DNA of 64,000 nucleotides from Streptomyces venezuelae (GTDB taxonomy: Bacteria; Actinomycetota; Actinomycetes; Streptomycetales; Streptomycetaceae). Shown here one piece after another: positions 44,551-54,903 of this stretch (position 1 is the first letter of the stretch; the number at the start of each line of letters is the position of its first letter). The position numbers and the translations under genes were made by a program. The stretch spans positions 7,774,001 through 7,838,000 of the forward strand of contig NZ_CP029193.1 in assembly GCF_008642355.1 (NCBI RefSeq). The letters run 5' to 3'. The notes under the pieces were generated by a model. That model worked only from the letters and a program-made list of their open reading frames with translations, ran no database searches and was not told the origin of the DNA.

Positions 44551-45024
44551 ATGCCCCAGCACCGAGCCGTCAGCCCCCGCTCCCGACGCCGTCGCGCGCG
44601 CCGCCGCTCTCGCCGGGCCCGGCTCGGCCGCACGCTGCTGGCCCTCAGCGGCGTCCTGGTGCTCTGCGGCGGCGCCGCGGCCTGGTACCTGTACCGCGAG
44701 ATCGACAGCATCGGCTCCTCGGCCGCACTCGGCGACGACGCACCCAAGTCGCAGGACGGCTCGACGAACATCCTGCTCATGGGCCTCGACACGCGGAAGG
44801 ACCAGAACGGGGAGGACCTCCCCGAGGACGTGCTGAGCAAACTGCACGCCGGGAGCTCCGACATCGGCGGCTACAACGCCAACACGCTGATCCTCCTCCA
44901 CGTCCCGGCCGGCGGCGGCAAGGCCAAGGGCTTCTCCATCCCGCGCGACGACCTCGTCGAGATACCGGGGCACGGCAAGGACAAGATCAAGGTCGCGGGA
45001 GGTGGTGTGCCGTGCGTGGACTGA
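44551..45024 (+). pseudogene. truncated LytR-CpsA-Psr (LCP) gene
   Basis: Only 157 aa of what is normally a protein of 300 or more. The basic N terminus, the transmembrane anchor (about residues 28-48) and the start of the LCP domain (STNILLMGLDTRKD, NANTLILLHVP, GFSIPRDDLVEIPGHGKDKI) are present. The protein then stops at about 45024 in unrelated residues (GGGVPCVD). The catalytic Arg region beyond SIPRD and all later motifs are missing. The end overlaps the start of the rodA-like gene, so an internal deletion joined the two. LCP enzymes attach wall polymers to peptidoglycan; this copy should be inactive. Confidence 0.75.
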
Positions 45025-46475
45025 ACGCCCTCCGCGCCGGTCCGCGTGCCCTCGACGCCCGCCGCACCGAAGCGCTGCTGCTCGCCTTCGCCCTGGCCGT
45101 CGTCGTATACGGCTACGCCTCCGCGGGCTTCGCCATGACGGGCGGTCCTCCCGCCCGTCTCGCCCAGTTCGCCGTCTCCCAGCTCTGCCTGGCCCTTGCC
45201 GCCCACCTGGCCGTCCGCAGGTTCGCGCCCCACGCCGACCCGCTGATCCTGCCGCTCGCGTTCCTCCTCACCGGCCTGGGCCTGGTCCTGATCCAACGCC
45301 TGGACCCCGCGTATGCCGCGCGTTTCGACTCGGCCCCCGCGAGCGGCGGACAGCTCGTGTGGACCGTCCTGGCGGTGGCCGCCACGATCGTCGTGCTGTG
45401 GGCGCTGCGGGACTACCGGCAGTTGCAGCGCTACCTCTACGTGACCATGGCGGCCTCCATGGTCCTGCTGATGGCGCCCGCGTTCTTCCCCGGGGACACC
45501 TACGGCGCCAAGCGCTGGGTCCACCTCGGCCCGCTCTCGTTCCAGCCGGGCGAGTTCGCGAAGATCAGCATCGTGGTGTTCTTCGCGGGCTTCCTGGTCC
45601 TCAACCGCGACGCCTTGTCCTGCACCGGCCGCCGCATGCTCGGCATGACGCTGCCGCACGGCCGGCAGATCGGCCCGATCGCCGCGGTATGGCTCCTGAG
45701 CCTGCTGGTGCTGGTCTTCGAACGCGACCTGGGTACGTCACTGCTGTTCTTCGGTGTGTTCGTCGCCATGCTCTACATCGCGACCGAACGCACCAACTGG
45801 GTGGCGTGCGGGATCGCCATGACCCTGGTGGGCGCCTTCGCGGTCGGCGCCACCGAACCGCACGTCAAGGGCCGGGTGATGGCCTGGCTGCACCCGTTCG
45901 ACATCTACCTGCCGGCCGACCGGCGCCCACCGGGCCTGATCTCGGACCAGGCCGCCCAGGCGCTGTTCAGCTTCGGCAGCGGCGGCGTCACGGGCAGCGG
46001 CCTGGGACAGGGACACCCGGAACTCATCGGCTTCGCCGGACGCAGCGACTTCATCCTCACCACCGTCGGCGAGGAACTCGGCCTCGCCGGGGTGATGGTG
46101 GTACTGCTGCTCTACACCCTGCTCGTCTCGCGCGGTCTGCGCACCGCCCTCACCTGTGGCAACCCGTTCGGGAAGCTGCTCGCCGCCGGCCTGTCCCTGG
46201 TGCTCGCGTTCCAGGTGTTCATCATCGTGGCGGGTGTGACCGGCCTGATGCCGTTCACCGGCAAGGCGCTGCCGTTCCTCGCGCAGGGCGGCTCGTCTAT
46301 GGTCGCCAACTGGCTGATCGTCGCGCTGCTCCTGGCCATCAGCAACCAGGCCCGCAGGGACCTGTACGAGACGGCCCCGTCAGAGCCGGGCGCCGATCAT
46401 CCCGAGTCCGTCGACCGCGGCCGGGGACAGCACCGACTCGTCCAGGCGGGACAGGGGCATCCAGGCGACGTCTGA
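45012..46475 (+). CDS. FtsW/RodA/SpoVE-family glycosyltransferase
   Basis: SEDS polytopic protein of 487 aa with about ten or more helices. Characteristic blocks are YGAKRWVHLGPLSFQPGEFAKI, FERDLGTSLLFFG, SDFILTTVGEELG and GLMPFTGKALPFLAQGGSSM. SEDS proteins polymerise lipid II into glycan strands with a partner penicillin-binding protein, but no PBP gene is adjacent. GTG 45012 follows GGGAGGTGG. The last 32 codons lie over the convergent Nudix gene and are not SEDS-like, so the original stop may have been lost. The extra rather than housekeeping nature of this copy is inference. Confidence 0.9.
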   Translation: MRGLNALRAGPRALDARRTEALLLAFALAVVVYGYASAGFAMTGGPPARLAQFAVSQLCLALAAHLAVRRFAPHADPLILPLAFLLTGLGLVLIQRLDPAYAARFDSAPASGGQLVWTVLAVAATIVVLWALRDYRQLQRYLYVTMAASMVLLMAPAFFPGDTYGAKRWVHLGPLSFQPGEFAKISIVVFFAGFLVLNRDALSCTGRRMLGMTLPHGRQIGPIAAVWLLSLLVLVFERDLGTSLLFFGVFVAMLYIATERTNWVACGIAMTLVGAFAVGATEPHVKGRVMAWLHPFDIYLPADRRPPGLISDQAAQALFSFGSGGVTGSGLGQGHPELIGFAGRSDFILTTVGEELGLAGVMVVLLLYTLLVSRGLRTALTCGNPFGKLLAAGLSLVLAFQVFIIVAGVTGLMPFTGKALPFLAQGGSSMVANWLIVALLLAISNQARRDLYETAPSEPGADHPESVDRGRGQHRLVQAGQGHPGDV

Positions 46476-46823
46476 CGTCGCGCCGTCGACCTCGGCGACC
46501 TGCACCGAACCCGGCGCGAGTTCGACGACGTAGAAGAGCCCCACCAGATGCCAGCTCACCCCGAGCCTGCGCGCCGAGTACGTCCGCGCGTCCACGAGAC
46601 GCGCGGAGACGAGTGCGAGCCCGGTCTCCTCGCGCAGCTCGCGCGCGAGCGCCTCCTCCGGCTGCTCGCCCGGGTCGACGCCGCCGCCGGGCAGATGCCA
46701 GAGGCCGGGTTCGAAGACGGGGGAGGCGGCGGAGAGCCGGGTCAGCAGGAGTTCGTCCCGCTCGGTCGCGACGGCGTACGCCGAGACACGTGAACGCACC
46801 TGATCGATCGCCCGCTCGCCCAC
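46380..46823 (-). CDS. Nudix hydrolase
   Basis: Pyrophosphohydrolase of 147 aa with a perfect Nudix box, beginning GGGVDPGEQPEEALARELRE and continuing ETGL (G-x5-E-x7-REUxEExGU). GTG 46823 was chosen because GGAGG lies seven bases upstream; the longer frame to 46973 is not coding-like. The substrate class (NTP, ADP-ribose or nucleotide sugar) cannot be told. Its 3' end overlaps the rodA-like frame by 96 bp. Confidence 0.9.
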   Translation of the reverse strand: MGERAIDQVRSRVSAYAVATERDELLLTRLSAASPVFEPGLWHLPGGGVDPGEQPEEALARELREETGLALVSARLVDARTYSARRLGVSWHLVGLFYVVELAPGSVQVAEVDGATSDVAWMPLSRLDESVLSPAAVDGLGMIGARL

Positions 46824-46877
46824 CTGTGCACCTCCGGAGTTCCCGCCCGCGCCACGCAACGCTCCAGATCGTACGTC

Positions 46878-46911
46878 GGGCCCGGAACCGCCCCCAGGCG
46901 GCCCCGGACCC
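46878..46911 (-). terminator. probable terminator of the amidase gene
   Basis: GGGCCCGGAACCGC pairs with GCGGCCCCGGACCC (11 of 14 pairs, with mismatches) around a short loop, 19 bp beyond the amidase stop on the minus strand. No U-tract is present, as is common in streptomycetes. Confidence 0.5.
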
Positions 46912-46929
46912 GACCGGTGCGCGACGCCG

Positions 46930-48921
46930 TTACTTGCCCGACGGGGCCACCTGCACGTCGGCCGCCCGCACATAGCCGACCCGGTGCCCGTACTGGATCA
47001 CGTAGTACATGTCCTTGCCGCGGACCACCTTGTGCGGCGCGGTGTCGAACGTCGGGGAGTAGAAGTACTCGCCCGGCACCTTGTCACCGACCACGTACTT
47101 CTGGCCCGCGAGGATCTTGTACGGCAGCGGCGTGACGCTCTGCACCGGCACACCGGCCGGGTAGGCCTCCTTCTCGGGGTACGCGCGCCCGTACACCGGG
47201 ACCTCGCTCGCCCCGGCCTTCGGCGTGACCACGAGTCCCTTGGCGTCGACCGCGGTGGGCTGCTTCCGCGGGTTCTTGAACCACGCCTTCTGGCCGAGGT
47301 ACCAGACGGCCGTCCAGTCGCCCTTGCGCTCGGCGACCGCGTACTGCTGGCCGGTGGAGAGCCGCGCGCCGACGTCGTTCACGTCGATGGTGGAGGGCTG
47401 ACCGCCGGGCCGCTTGCCGATGTCCTTGATCAGCGGCGCGTCGTCGCGCGGCTCGGTGTGGACGCGCACCGCCGCCGAACCGTGCGGCACGCACTTCTCG
47501 CCGGGCTTGCCGCAACCCGTGTACTCGGGCCGGTTCCTGGAGTACTCGGGCGCCACCGTCACCACGCCGCCGCCCGTGCCCGCCGTGCGGTGGAACGGCT
47601 TGCCGAGCAGTGTGAAGTAGTGCTGCCAGTCCCAGTACGGTCCCGGGTCGGTGTGCATGCCCGGGATCGACGACGGCACGGTGCCCTGCACGTTGTCGTG
47701 GCCGAGGATGTGCTGCCGGTCCAGGGGGATGTCGTACTTCTTCGCGAGGTACTTCACCAGCCGCGCCGACGTACGGTACATCGCCTCCGTGTACCAGGTG
47801 TCGGGAGCGGTGAGGAAACCTTCGTGCTCCAGGCCGATCGACTTGGCGTTCACGTACCAGTTGCCCGCGTGCCAGGCGACGTCCTTGGCCTTCACGTGCT
47901 GCGCGATGTGCCCGTCGGTGGAGCGCAGGCTGTACTGCCACGACACGTACGTCGGGTCCTGCACCATCTTCAGGACGCCTTCCCACCTGCCCTCGGTGTC
48001 GTGGATGACGATCGTGTCGATGCTCTGGCTCTTCGGCCGGTTCGACAGGTCGTGGTTGCCGTAGTCCGGGTTGCCGTTCGGGTCCTTGAATTCCTCGTAC
48101 GGCGCCGGGATCCACTCGCACGACACGGTCTTCGGGCACTCCGTCCCGCCCTTGGGCGCCTTGCGCAGGCCCGCGCGCTCCAGCTGTGCCGCGTCGGGCC
48201 GCAGCCCCGGCTCCGGCGCGAGCGTCACGCGCTGGCCGGCGTCCGTGGTGCGCTGTTCGCCGTCACGGATCACGGCGAACACGTCGTTGGCGTACGTGGC
48301 CGCGGTGGCCTCGTCGTCCGCCCCGGAGAAGCGGGCCACGGCGCCGTACCAGTCGGCGGGGTCGCCGCTCAGCGGCTTGCCGAGCTTGCGCTGCGCCGCC
48401 GCGAGCAGGGCGGCGCCGCCCTCGACGTTCGCCGCGGGGTCGGTGCGCAACTCGTCGGCGGACCGGCCGCTCAGCTCGGCGGCGCGGGGCAGCGTCTTGA
48501 GGCGGGCGGGGAGTTCGGACTCCTCGGGGATCTCGGCCGCCGGCGGGGGCGCCGGGCGCGAGGTGTCGCCGCGCGGGTCCTCCGTGCCCTCGCTGTGGTG
48601 CGGGGCCGAGGCCAGGGCGGTGCGGGCGTCGGTGAGGTGCATGGGGCCGTAGCCCCCGGTGACGCTGGCCGCGCCGCCGTGGGCGTCCCACCGGGACTGC
48701 AGGTAGGAGACGCCGAGCAGCACGCTCTGCGGCACGTGGTACTCGTCGGCGGCCGCGGCGAAAGCTTCCTGCAGCCGGTCGGCGGCGGCCTGTCGGGGTG
48801 CGCCCGGCGACGGGGCCGCGCCGAGCAGCGGCACCAGCAGGCCGGCCGACGCGAGGGCGCCCACCGTCCTGACGGTGCGTCTGCGCGCGGACGGCGTACG
48901 GGCGGTGTCGGATCCTCGCAA
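46930..48921 (-). CDS. secreted N-acetylmuramoyl-L-alanine amidase (PGRP/Amidase_2)
   Basis: Secreted enzyme of 663 aa. After a signal peptide (RRRTVRTVGALASAGLLVPL), a lysozyme-like or transglycosylase-like helical region spans about residues 45-230. An Amidase_2 domain (about 285-460) follows with zinc-site motifs VIHDTEGR, GLEHEGF and MHTDPGPYWDW. The C-terminal third is SH3-like and probably binds the wall. It should cleave the peptide stem from muramic acid. The start is TTG 48921 with AGGAGG five bases upstream. A terminator-like hairpin follows. Confidence 0.88.
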   Translation of the reverse strand: MRGSDTARTPSARRRTVRTVGALASAGLLVPLLGAAPSPGAPRQAAADRLQEAFAAAADEYHVPQSVLLGVSYLQSRWDAHGGAASVTGGYGPMHLTDARTALASAPHHSEGTEDPRGDTSRPAPPPAAEIPEESELPARLKTLPRAAELSGRSADELRTDPAANVEGGAALLAAAQRKLGKPLSGDPADWYGAVARFSGADDEATAATYANDVFAVIRDGEQRTTDAGQRVTLAPEPGLRPDAAQLERAGLRKAPKGGTECPKTVSCEWIPAPYEEFKDPNGNPDYGNHDLSNRPKSQSIDTIVIHDTEGRWEGVLKMVQDPTYVSWQYSLRSTDGHIAQHVKAKDVAWHAGNWYVNAKSIGLEHEGFLTAPDTWYTEAMYRTSARLVKYLAKKYDIPLDRQHILGHDNVQGTVPSSIPGMHTDPGPYWDWQHYFTLLGKPFHRTAGTGGGVVTVAPEYSRNRPEYTGCGKPGEKCVPHGSAAVRVHTEPRDDAPLIKDIGKRPGGQPSTIDVNDVGARLSTGQQYAVAERKGDWTAVWYLGQKAWFKNPRKQPTAVDAKGLVVTPKAGASEVPVYGRAYPEKEAYPAGVPVQSVTPLPYKILAGQKYVVGDKVPGEYFYSPTFDTAPHKVVRGKDMYYVIQYGHRVGYVRAADVQVAPSGK

Positions 48922-49088
48922 TGCAGCCTCCTGGGACTCCTGGGCCGATGAAGCGTGGCGGGGCGTGCGGGGCCGGGCGTGCGTCAGTGGTACCGGCTCC
49001 CCGACGATCCGTCAATCATGCCCAAGAGCCGGAACTTCGCATGTCAGCGCTGGTCCTGATGGGTCAAGGGCGAGGCCAGGACAAGTTT

Positions 49089-49116
49089 TCGCAGGCGGCG
49101 GCAGCACCGCCTGCGA
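49089..49116. terminator. stem-loop between amidase and ABC-F genes
   Basis: A perfect 10-bp stem (TCGCAGGCGG / CCGCCTGCGA) with an 8-nt loop, 50 bp beyond the ABC-F stop. It lacks a T-tract in the minus direction. The remainder of 48922-49165 shows no gene. Confidence 0.5.
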
Positions 49117-49165
49117 TGCGTCAGTGGCATGGACCAATGAGCGTCCCGTCCATGCCCCTCACGCC

Positions 49166-50818
<1,653 letters not shown>

Positions 50819-50823
50819 GGGGT

Positions 50824-50871
50824 GCTCCGCAGCTCGCAGTGGAGCCGGGCAGCGGTGATCGGCCGCCCGGC
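50824..50871 (-). promoter_or_regulatory. attenuator-like hairpins before the ABC-F gene
   Basis: In the mRNA GCTCC (50845-50841) pairs with GGAGC (50828-50824), which contains the ribosome binding site of the ABC-F gene. Upstream, GCCGGGC and GCCCGGC (50871-50865 and 50850-50844) form a competing stem. The first stem would hide the ribosome binding site until the other structure forms, as in translation attenuation. Confidence 0.5.
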
Positions 50872-50919
50872 GGGAACCGGGACGGCGAGCGCTGATTCGG
50901 TGGGAGAAGGGCGCCGCCG

Positions 50920-50964
50920 TCAGCGGGCGGAGCGGACCTTCTGCGACCAGATACCTCGTGCCAT
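50920..50964 (-). CDS. putative leader peptide of the ABC-F gene
   Basis: A 14-residue frame, [14 protein letters not shown], starts at ATG 50964 and ends 101 bp before the ABC-F start. A TGTTAG -10-like box lies about ten bases before the ATG, so the transcript may be leaderless or nearly so. Actinomycete ABC-F resistance genes are often induced by antibiotic-stalled ribosomes on such short peptides. The basic end (KVRSAR) is plausible as a stalling site. The call rests on position, size and downstream hairpins. Confidence 0.5.
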   Translation of the reverse strand: MARGIWSQKVRSAR

Positions 50965-51043
50965 GTGGATCAGGCTAACAGTGCGACCCCACGACTTTCC
51001 CGGGATTTTTCCGGAGCGGGCCCGTGCGCGCGGAACACTGCCG

Positions 51044-51316
51044 TCATCTGATGTCCCCGGCCCATTCGAACCGGGCCCGAGCGCCCGGCCGCGGGCGGTA
51101 CGTCGACCGGCCGCCGGCACCGAACCGCCCCAGCTCGGTGGGGAGGTCCACACCCGCGGTGACCTCTTCGCGCGTCCAGCCGGTGATGTCGAGCAGCAAC
51201 CCGTCCAACGGGCCGCCCACCAGCTCGGCATAGGACTGTCCCGGGCGCGGGCCCGGGTGCTCGTGATCCTGCCCGTAGACCCGGCCGCGCAGCAGCTGCT
51301 CGTCGTCACTGTCCAT
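51044..51316 (-). CDS. small conserved hypothetical protein
   Basis: Acidic protein of 90 aa from ATG 51316 (GGGAGG at about -12); the frame is open to 51340. The central block SYAELVGGPLDGLLLDITGW suggests a compact beta-rich fold. No family is recognised. It lies upstream of the ABC-F leader on the same strand. Confidence 0.6.
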   Translation of the reverse strand: MDSDDEQLLRGRVYGQDHEHPGPRPGQSYAELVGGPLDGLLLDITGWTREEVTAGVDLPTELGRFGAGGRSTYRPRPGARARFEWAGDIR

Positions 51317-51420
51317 ACGGGCCACCCTCCCAGCCACCACTGACAGCGGCCCCCGCCGCCCCTTTCGCAGATCCGCAATTTTTCTTGCGGGAGCGGCACG
51401 GTGCTGCGGAACCTGGCGGC

Positions 51421-52101
51421 ATGGACGCCTCCGAAAGCACGACCGAGAACACCGCCGACAGCGCTCAGCAGTTCTGGGAGCGCCACTACCGCTCCACCCG
51501 CGACCGGAGCACCCGCGTCAACCCGGTGCTCGCCGAGACCGCCGCGCCACTCATCCCGGGCACCGCCCTGGACCTCGGCTGCGGTGCCGGAGGCGACGCC
51601 CTCTGGCTGGCGCGGCGGGGCTGGCAGGTCACCGCCGTCGACATCTCCGGAACGGCCGTCGAGCGGCTGAGGGAGCACGCACGGGACCTCGGCGTCGCCG
51701 AGCGGATCACCGCGGAACAGCACGACCTCGCGGCAGGATTCCCGGCGGGCCGGTTCGACCTCGTCTCCGCCCAGTACTTCCACACCCCGTTCCCGCTGCT
51801 CCGCACCCACGTCCTGCGCGCCGCCGCACTCGCCCTGCGCCCCGGCGGACTCCTCCTGATCGTCGACCACGGCTCCACGGCACCCTGGTCCTGGAACCAG
51901 GACCCCGACGTCCACCCCCCGACCCCGGAAGAGATCGCCACCGACCTGGGCCTCGACCCGACACGCTGGCCCGTACTGCGGGCGGAGACGCCACACCGCC
52001 GGGCCACGGGCCCCTCGGGCGAGACCGCGACAGTCGTCGACAACGTCCTCCTCATCCAGTCCACCGCCGGACTCCTCCGGCCCGCCCCAGGAACGGAGTG
52101 A
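51421..52101 (+). CDS. class I SAM-dependent methyltransferase
   Basis: Protein of 226 aa with the SAM-binding motif ALDLGCGAGGDALWLA, then VTAVDISGTAVERLREHA and RPGGLLLIVDHG. It resembles the thiopurine/tellurite-type and small-molecule methyltransferases. The substrate is not evident. The next gene starts 8 bp later, so they form an operon with the DinB-like protein. Confidence 0.87.
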   Translation: MDASESTTENTADSAQQFWERHYRSTRDRSTRVNPVLAETAAPLIPGTALDLGCGAGGDALWLARRGWQVTAVDISGTAVERLREHARDLGVAERITAEQHDLAAGFPAGRFDLVSAQYFHTPFPLLRTHVLRAAALALRPGGLLLIVDHGSTAPWSWNQDPDVHPPTPEEIATDLGLDPTRWPVLRAETPHRRATGPSGETATVVDNVLLIQSTAGLLRPAPGTE

Positions 52102-52108
52102 GGGCTCC

Positions 52109-52585
52109 ATGCGCACGCACAACGCACCGGCGACGGCGGGCGCCGACGAGAAGGCGACGCTCCGGAACGTCCTCGACCAGCTGCGGAGCTCGATCACCGA
52201 CAAGGTCGACGGTGTGCCGGAGCCGCAGGTCCGCACGGGAGGGGTCCCGTCGGGCACGAGCCTCCTCGGACTGCTGAAGCACCTGGCGTCCGTCGAACGC
52301 TTCTACTTCCTCGGTGAGGAGCCCGCCGACTGGCAGGCGACCCTGCGGCCGTCCGCGGAGGACACGGTCGAGGGCGTGCGCGCCGACTACCGGAAGACCG
52401 TCGAGCGGGCGAACGTGATCATCGACGCCTGTCCGGATCTGCACCTCCCCGCTCCCCGCGCCCGTCGCCGGGGCCCGGTGCCGTCGATGCGGTGGGTCCT
52501 CGTCCACATGATCGAGGAGACCGGCCGCCACGCGGGCCACGCGGACATCCTGCGCGAGCAGATCGACGGGGCCACCGGCCGCTGA
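52109..52585 (+). CDS. DinB/DUF664-family protein
   Basis: Four-helix protein of 158 aa. LLGLLKHLASVERFYFLGEE and VLVHMIEETGRHAGHADILR carry the metal-binding His residues of the DinB/DUF664 family, which includes thiol-dependent (mycothiol, bacillithiol) transferases. It may use mycothiol for detoxification. Co-transcription with the methyltransferase is likely (8-bp gap). Confidence 0.85.
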   Translation: MRTHNAPATAGADEKATLRNVLDQLRSSITDKVDGVPEPQVRTGGVPSGTSLLGLLKHLASVERFYFLGEEPADWQATLRPSAEDTVEGVRADYRKTVERANVIIDACPDLHLPAPRARRRGPVPSMRWVLVHMIEETGRHAGHADILREQIDGATGR

Positions 52586-52632
52586 GTGGGGGGAGGGCGG
52601 TGTGAAGGCGGGAGACGGACGAGGATGGACGC

Positions 52633-53190
52633 ATGGCAGGGGAGAGCGGAACGGCGGACAGGGCCGGCGCGGCGGAGGTCGCGCTCGACAGACAGGACCT
52701 ACGCGAGGTCACGGCGTTCGCCGCGGCCTGCGCGCAGGAGGTGCTCGCGGTCTTCGAGGCCGACCGGCCGGACGACGCGCGGCCCCGGGACGCGATCGAC
52801 GCCGCGTGGGAGTTCGCCAGGGGCGGCGAGCGCGGGAAACGGCTCCGCGACACCGCCTGGGCGGCGCTGAAGGCGGCCAAGGAGGCGGACTCCGAGGCCG
52901 CGCGGGAGGCGGCGCGTGCGGCGACGGCCGCGGCGGGAGCCGCCTATCTGCATCCGCTGGTCAAGGCCACCCAGGTCAAACACATCCTGGGTGCGGCAGC
53001 CCACGCGGCGCGCACGGCCGAGCTCGCGGCCGGTGATGACCGGACCGTCGGAGCCGCACACATCGAGCGGGCGGCACGCCGGGCGGCACCGGCCGTCGTC
53101 GACGTACTCGCACGCTATCCGGCGGCACCGGCCGGTGGCGGACGGGTGGGCGAGCTGATCCGTGGACTGGACGCGTACCTGCGCTCCTGA
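52633..53190 (+). CDS. putative immunity protein (Imm5-like)
   Basis: Protein of 185 aa, fully helical and Ala-rich, with repeated RDAIDAAWEFARGGERGKRL and EAAREAARAATAAAGAAYLH segments. This pattern is that of a family annotated as putative immunity protein in polymorphic-toxin systems. No toxin with a secretion domain is adjacent, so it is either an orphan immunity gene or the family has another role. Confidence 0.6.
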   Translation: MAGESGTADRAGAAEVALDRQDLREVTAFAAACAQEVLAVFEADRPDDARPRDAIDAAWEFARGGERGKRLRDTAWAALKAAKEADSEAAREAARAATAAAGAAYLHPLVKATQVKHILGAAAHAARTAELAAGDDRTVGAAHIERAARRAAPAVVDVLARYPAAPAGGGRVGELIRGLDAYLRS

Positions 53191-53321
53191 CCCGGCACCA
53201 CCCGGCGGGCGGCGTTGCTCGGCCAAGGAGTGCTCTGTGGAACCGTCCGAAGCACCCATCGCCCTGGACCGCGACGTGTTCATGCGAATTCCGGAAGACC
53301 GCCGCTCTGCACACCGAACCC

Positions 53322-53996
53322 GTGCTGCTCGTCGCCGCCGACAGTCAGGTCCTCGCAGCCAATCCCGCGGCCGTCCGGCTGCTCCCCGGCGTCGAGGACG
53401 ACATCCCGCTGAGCGCCCTCGTCTCCGAATCCGCCGACGACGTCGGCCGGTGCGTCCGGCAGTGGCCGCGCACCGGCCATCCGACACCGGCGGCCCTCAC
53501 CCTCCACGGCTACGACGGCGTACGGCTGAGGTGCCGCTGCTTCGGCGCCCGCGCGCAGTGGCTGCACGCACCGACCGTCCACCTCCGCGCCGCCCGCATC
53601 GACCCCGGCGACCGCTTCCTCACCCTCAAGGACCGCGTCAACGGGTGGGAACGCGAGCGCACCCTCCGCTTCCGCGCGACCGGGGACCGCGCCGCGCTCA
53701 ACGCGACCCTGGCGACGGTCCGCGCCCGCCTCGACCGCCTGCACGCGCTCGTCGTGGCGCTCGCCGCGGCCGCCACCCCGGGGGCAGTCGGAGAGCTCGT
53801 CGCCCGGCACGTCCCGACGATGCTCGGTTGTGCCCGCGCCGACCTGTACCTCGCGGACTCCGCGCCCGTGCCCACGAACCTCCGCATCCCCGTCCCACCG
53901 CACGCCACCCTCGCCCTGACCACGGACACGTCACCCCCGCCGGACCACCTGGAGTCGGTGACGACCCTGATCGGTGGCGCGGTGAGCCGGTTCTGA
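53322..53996 (+). CDS. PAS-domain regulatory protein, probable frameshift near start
   Basis: At least 224 aa. A PAS-like N-terminal domain begins VLLVAADSQVLAANPAAVRL; a helix (about residues 125-150) and a GAF-like start (ATPGAVGELVARHVPTMLG) follow. The true start is probably GTG 53237, which has AAGGAG seven bases upstream and encodes VEPSEAPIALDRDVFMR. That frame runs into a GC3-poor stretch near 53284-53291, where the coding signal moves to the frame given here, as after a one-base insertion. Either the gene is inactivated, the sequence has an error, or translation starts at GTG 53322. Confidence 0.6.
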   Translation: MLLVAADSQVLAANPAAVRLLPGVEDDIPLSALVSESADDVGRCVRQWPRTGHPTPAALTLHGYDGVRLRCRCFGARAQWLHAPTVHLRAARIDPGDRFLTLKDRVNGWERERTLRFRATGDRAALNATLATVRARLDRLHALVVALAAAATPGAVGELVARHVPTMLGCARADLYLADSAPVPTNLRIPVPPHATLALTTDTSPPPDHLESVTTLIGGAVSRF

Positions 53997-54004
53997 ACGC
54001 GCCG

Positions 54005-54838
54005 TCAGACGAACCGCCGCACGAACGCGAGCGCCACGTCCGCGACCTCCCGCCACCTGCTGTCGAGCGTCAGCGCATGGTCCCGCCCGTGCAGCTCGAC
54101 GATCTCCGTGACGCCCGGATTGCGCTTCTGCCGCTTGTACGCCCCGTTGGCGAGTGCCCACGGAATCGCGTTGTCCTTGCCGCCCGAGATGACGAGCAGC
54201 GGGCCGCGCTGCGGATTGCGGCAGTCCACCTTCACCTCCGTGCGGGGGTTGAAGTTGGCGAGCGCCGCCTGCATGGGCGGGGCGCACGGCGCGGGCACGG
54301 CATACCGCTCGTAGATGGAGCGGGCCTCCTCCTCGCTGACGGCGTTGGCGTAGGCATAGCGGAACTGCCCGTACGTCAGCGGCTTGGCACGTTTGCGGTC
54401 GGCGGGGTTCGCGATCATCGGGATCAGCGAACGCACCGTCGACAGGGGCATCGCGAGGACGCCGCGGAACGGCGCCGGGTCGATGGCCACCGAAGCCGCC
54501 GAGAGGCCGCGACCCGCGAGGATCTGCGTGAGCAGCCCGCCGACGGAGTGCCCGATCACCACGGGCTTGCGCTCCAACGTGCCGATGAGCCCCGCCAGAT
54601 GGTCGGCGACCTGCCCGACCGTCCGGCCCGCGATGGTCTCGGGGTACTGCCTGGCCTCGGTCGTCGTCGCCGCTTCGCCGGGCCACGTCAGGGCGACCGG
54701 GGCGAACCCGGCGGCCTCGAAGTGCGGCAGCCAGTGGTCCCAGCTGCTCGCCAGCATCCACAGGCCGTGCACGAAGACGGCCGGTGTGCGGTCGGAGGAA
54801 TTGGCCCGGTCGATCTGCTCTGCGTCGGTTGCGGACAT
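54005..54838 (-). CDS. alpha/beta hydrolase
   Basis: Protein of 277 aa. VFVHGLWMLASSWD, the nucleophile elbow VIGHSVGGLL, an Asp in SGGKDNAIP and HGRDHALTLD with catalytic His complete the triad. It resembles the esterase/haloperoxidase-like group. No signal peptide is seen. It is convergent with the PAS protein gene (8-bp gap). Confidence 0.83.
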   Translation of the reverse strand: MSATDAEQIDRANSSDRTPAVFVHGLWMLASSWDHWLPHFEAAGFAPVALTWPGEAATTTEARQYPETIAGRTVGQVADHLAGLIGTLERKPVVIGHSVGGLLTQILAGRGLSAASVAIDPAPFRGVLAMPLSTVRSLIPMIANPADRKRAKPLTYGQFRYAYANAVSEEEARSIYERYAVPAPCAPPMQAALANFNPRTEVKVDCRNPQRGPLLVISGGKDNAIPWALANGAYKRQKRNPGVTEIVELHGRDHALTLDSRWREVADVALAFVRRFV

Positions 54839-54903
54839 ACCCAGACGCTACGGTCACCGGCGCCGTGCGGTCAGGGGGATTCGACGGTGTTGGCCGATAG
54901 TGT

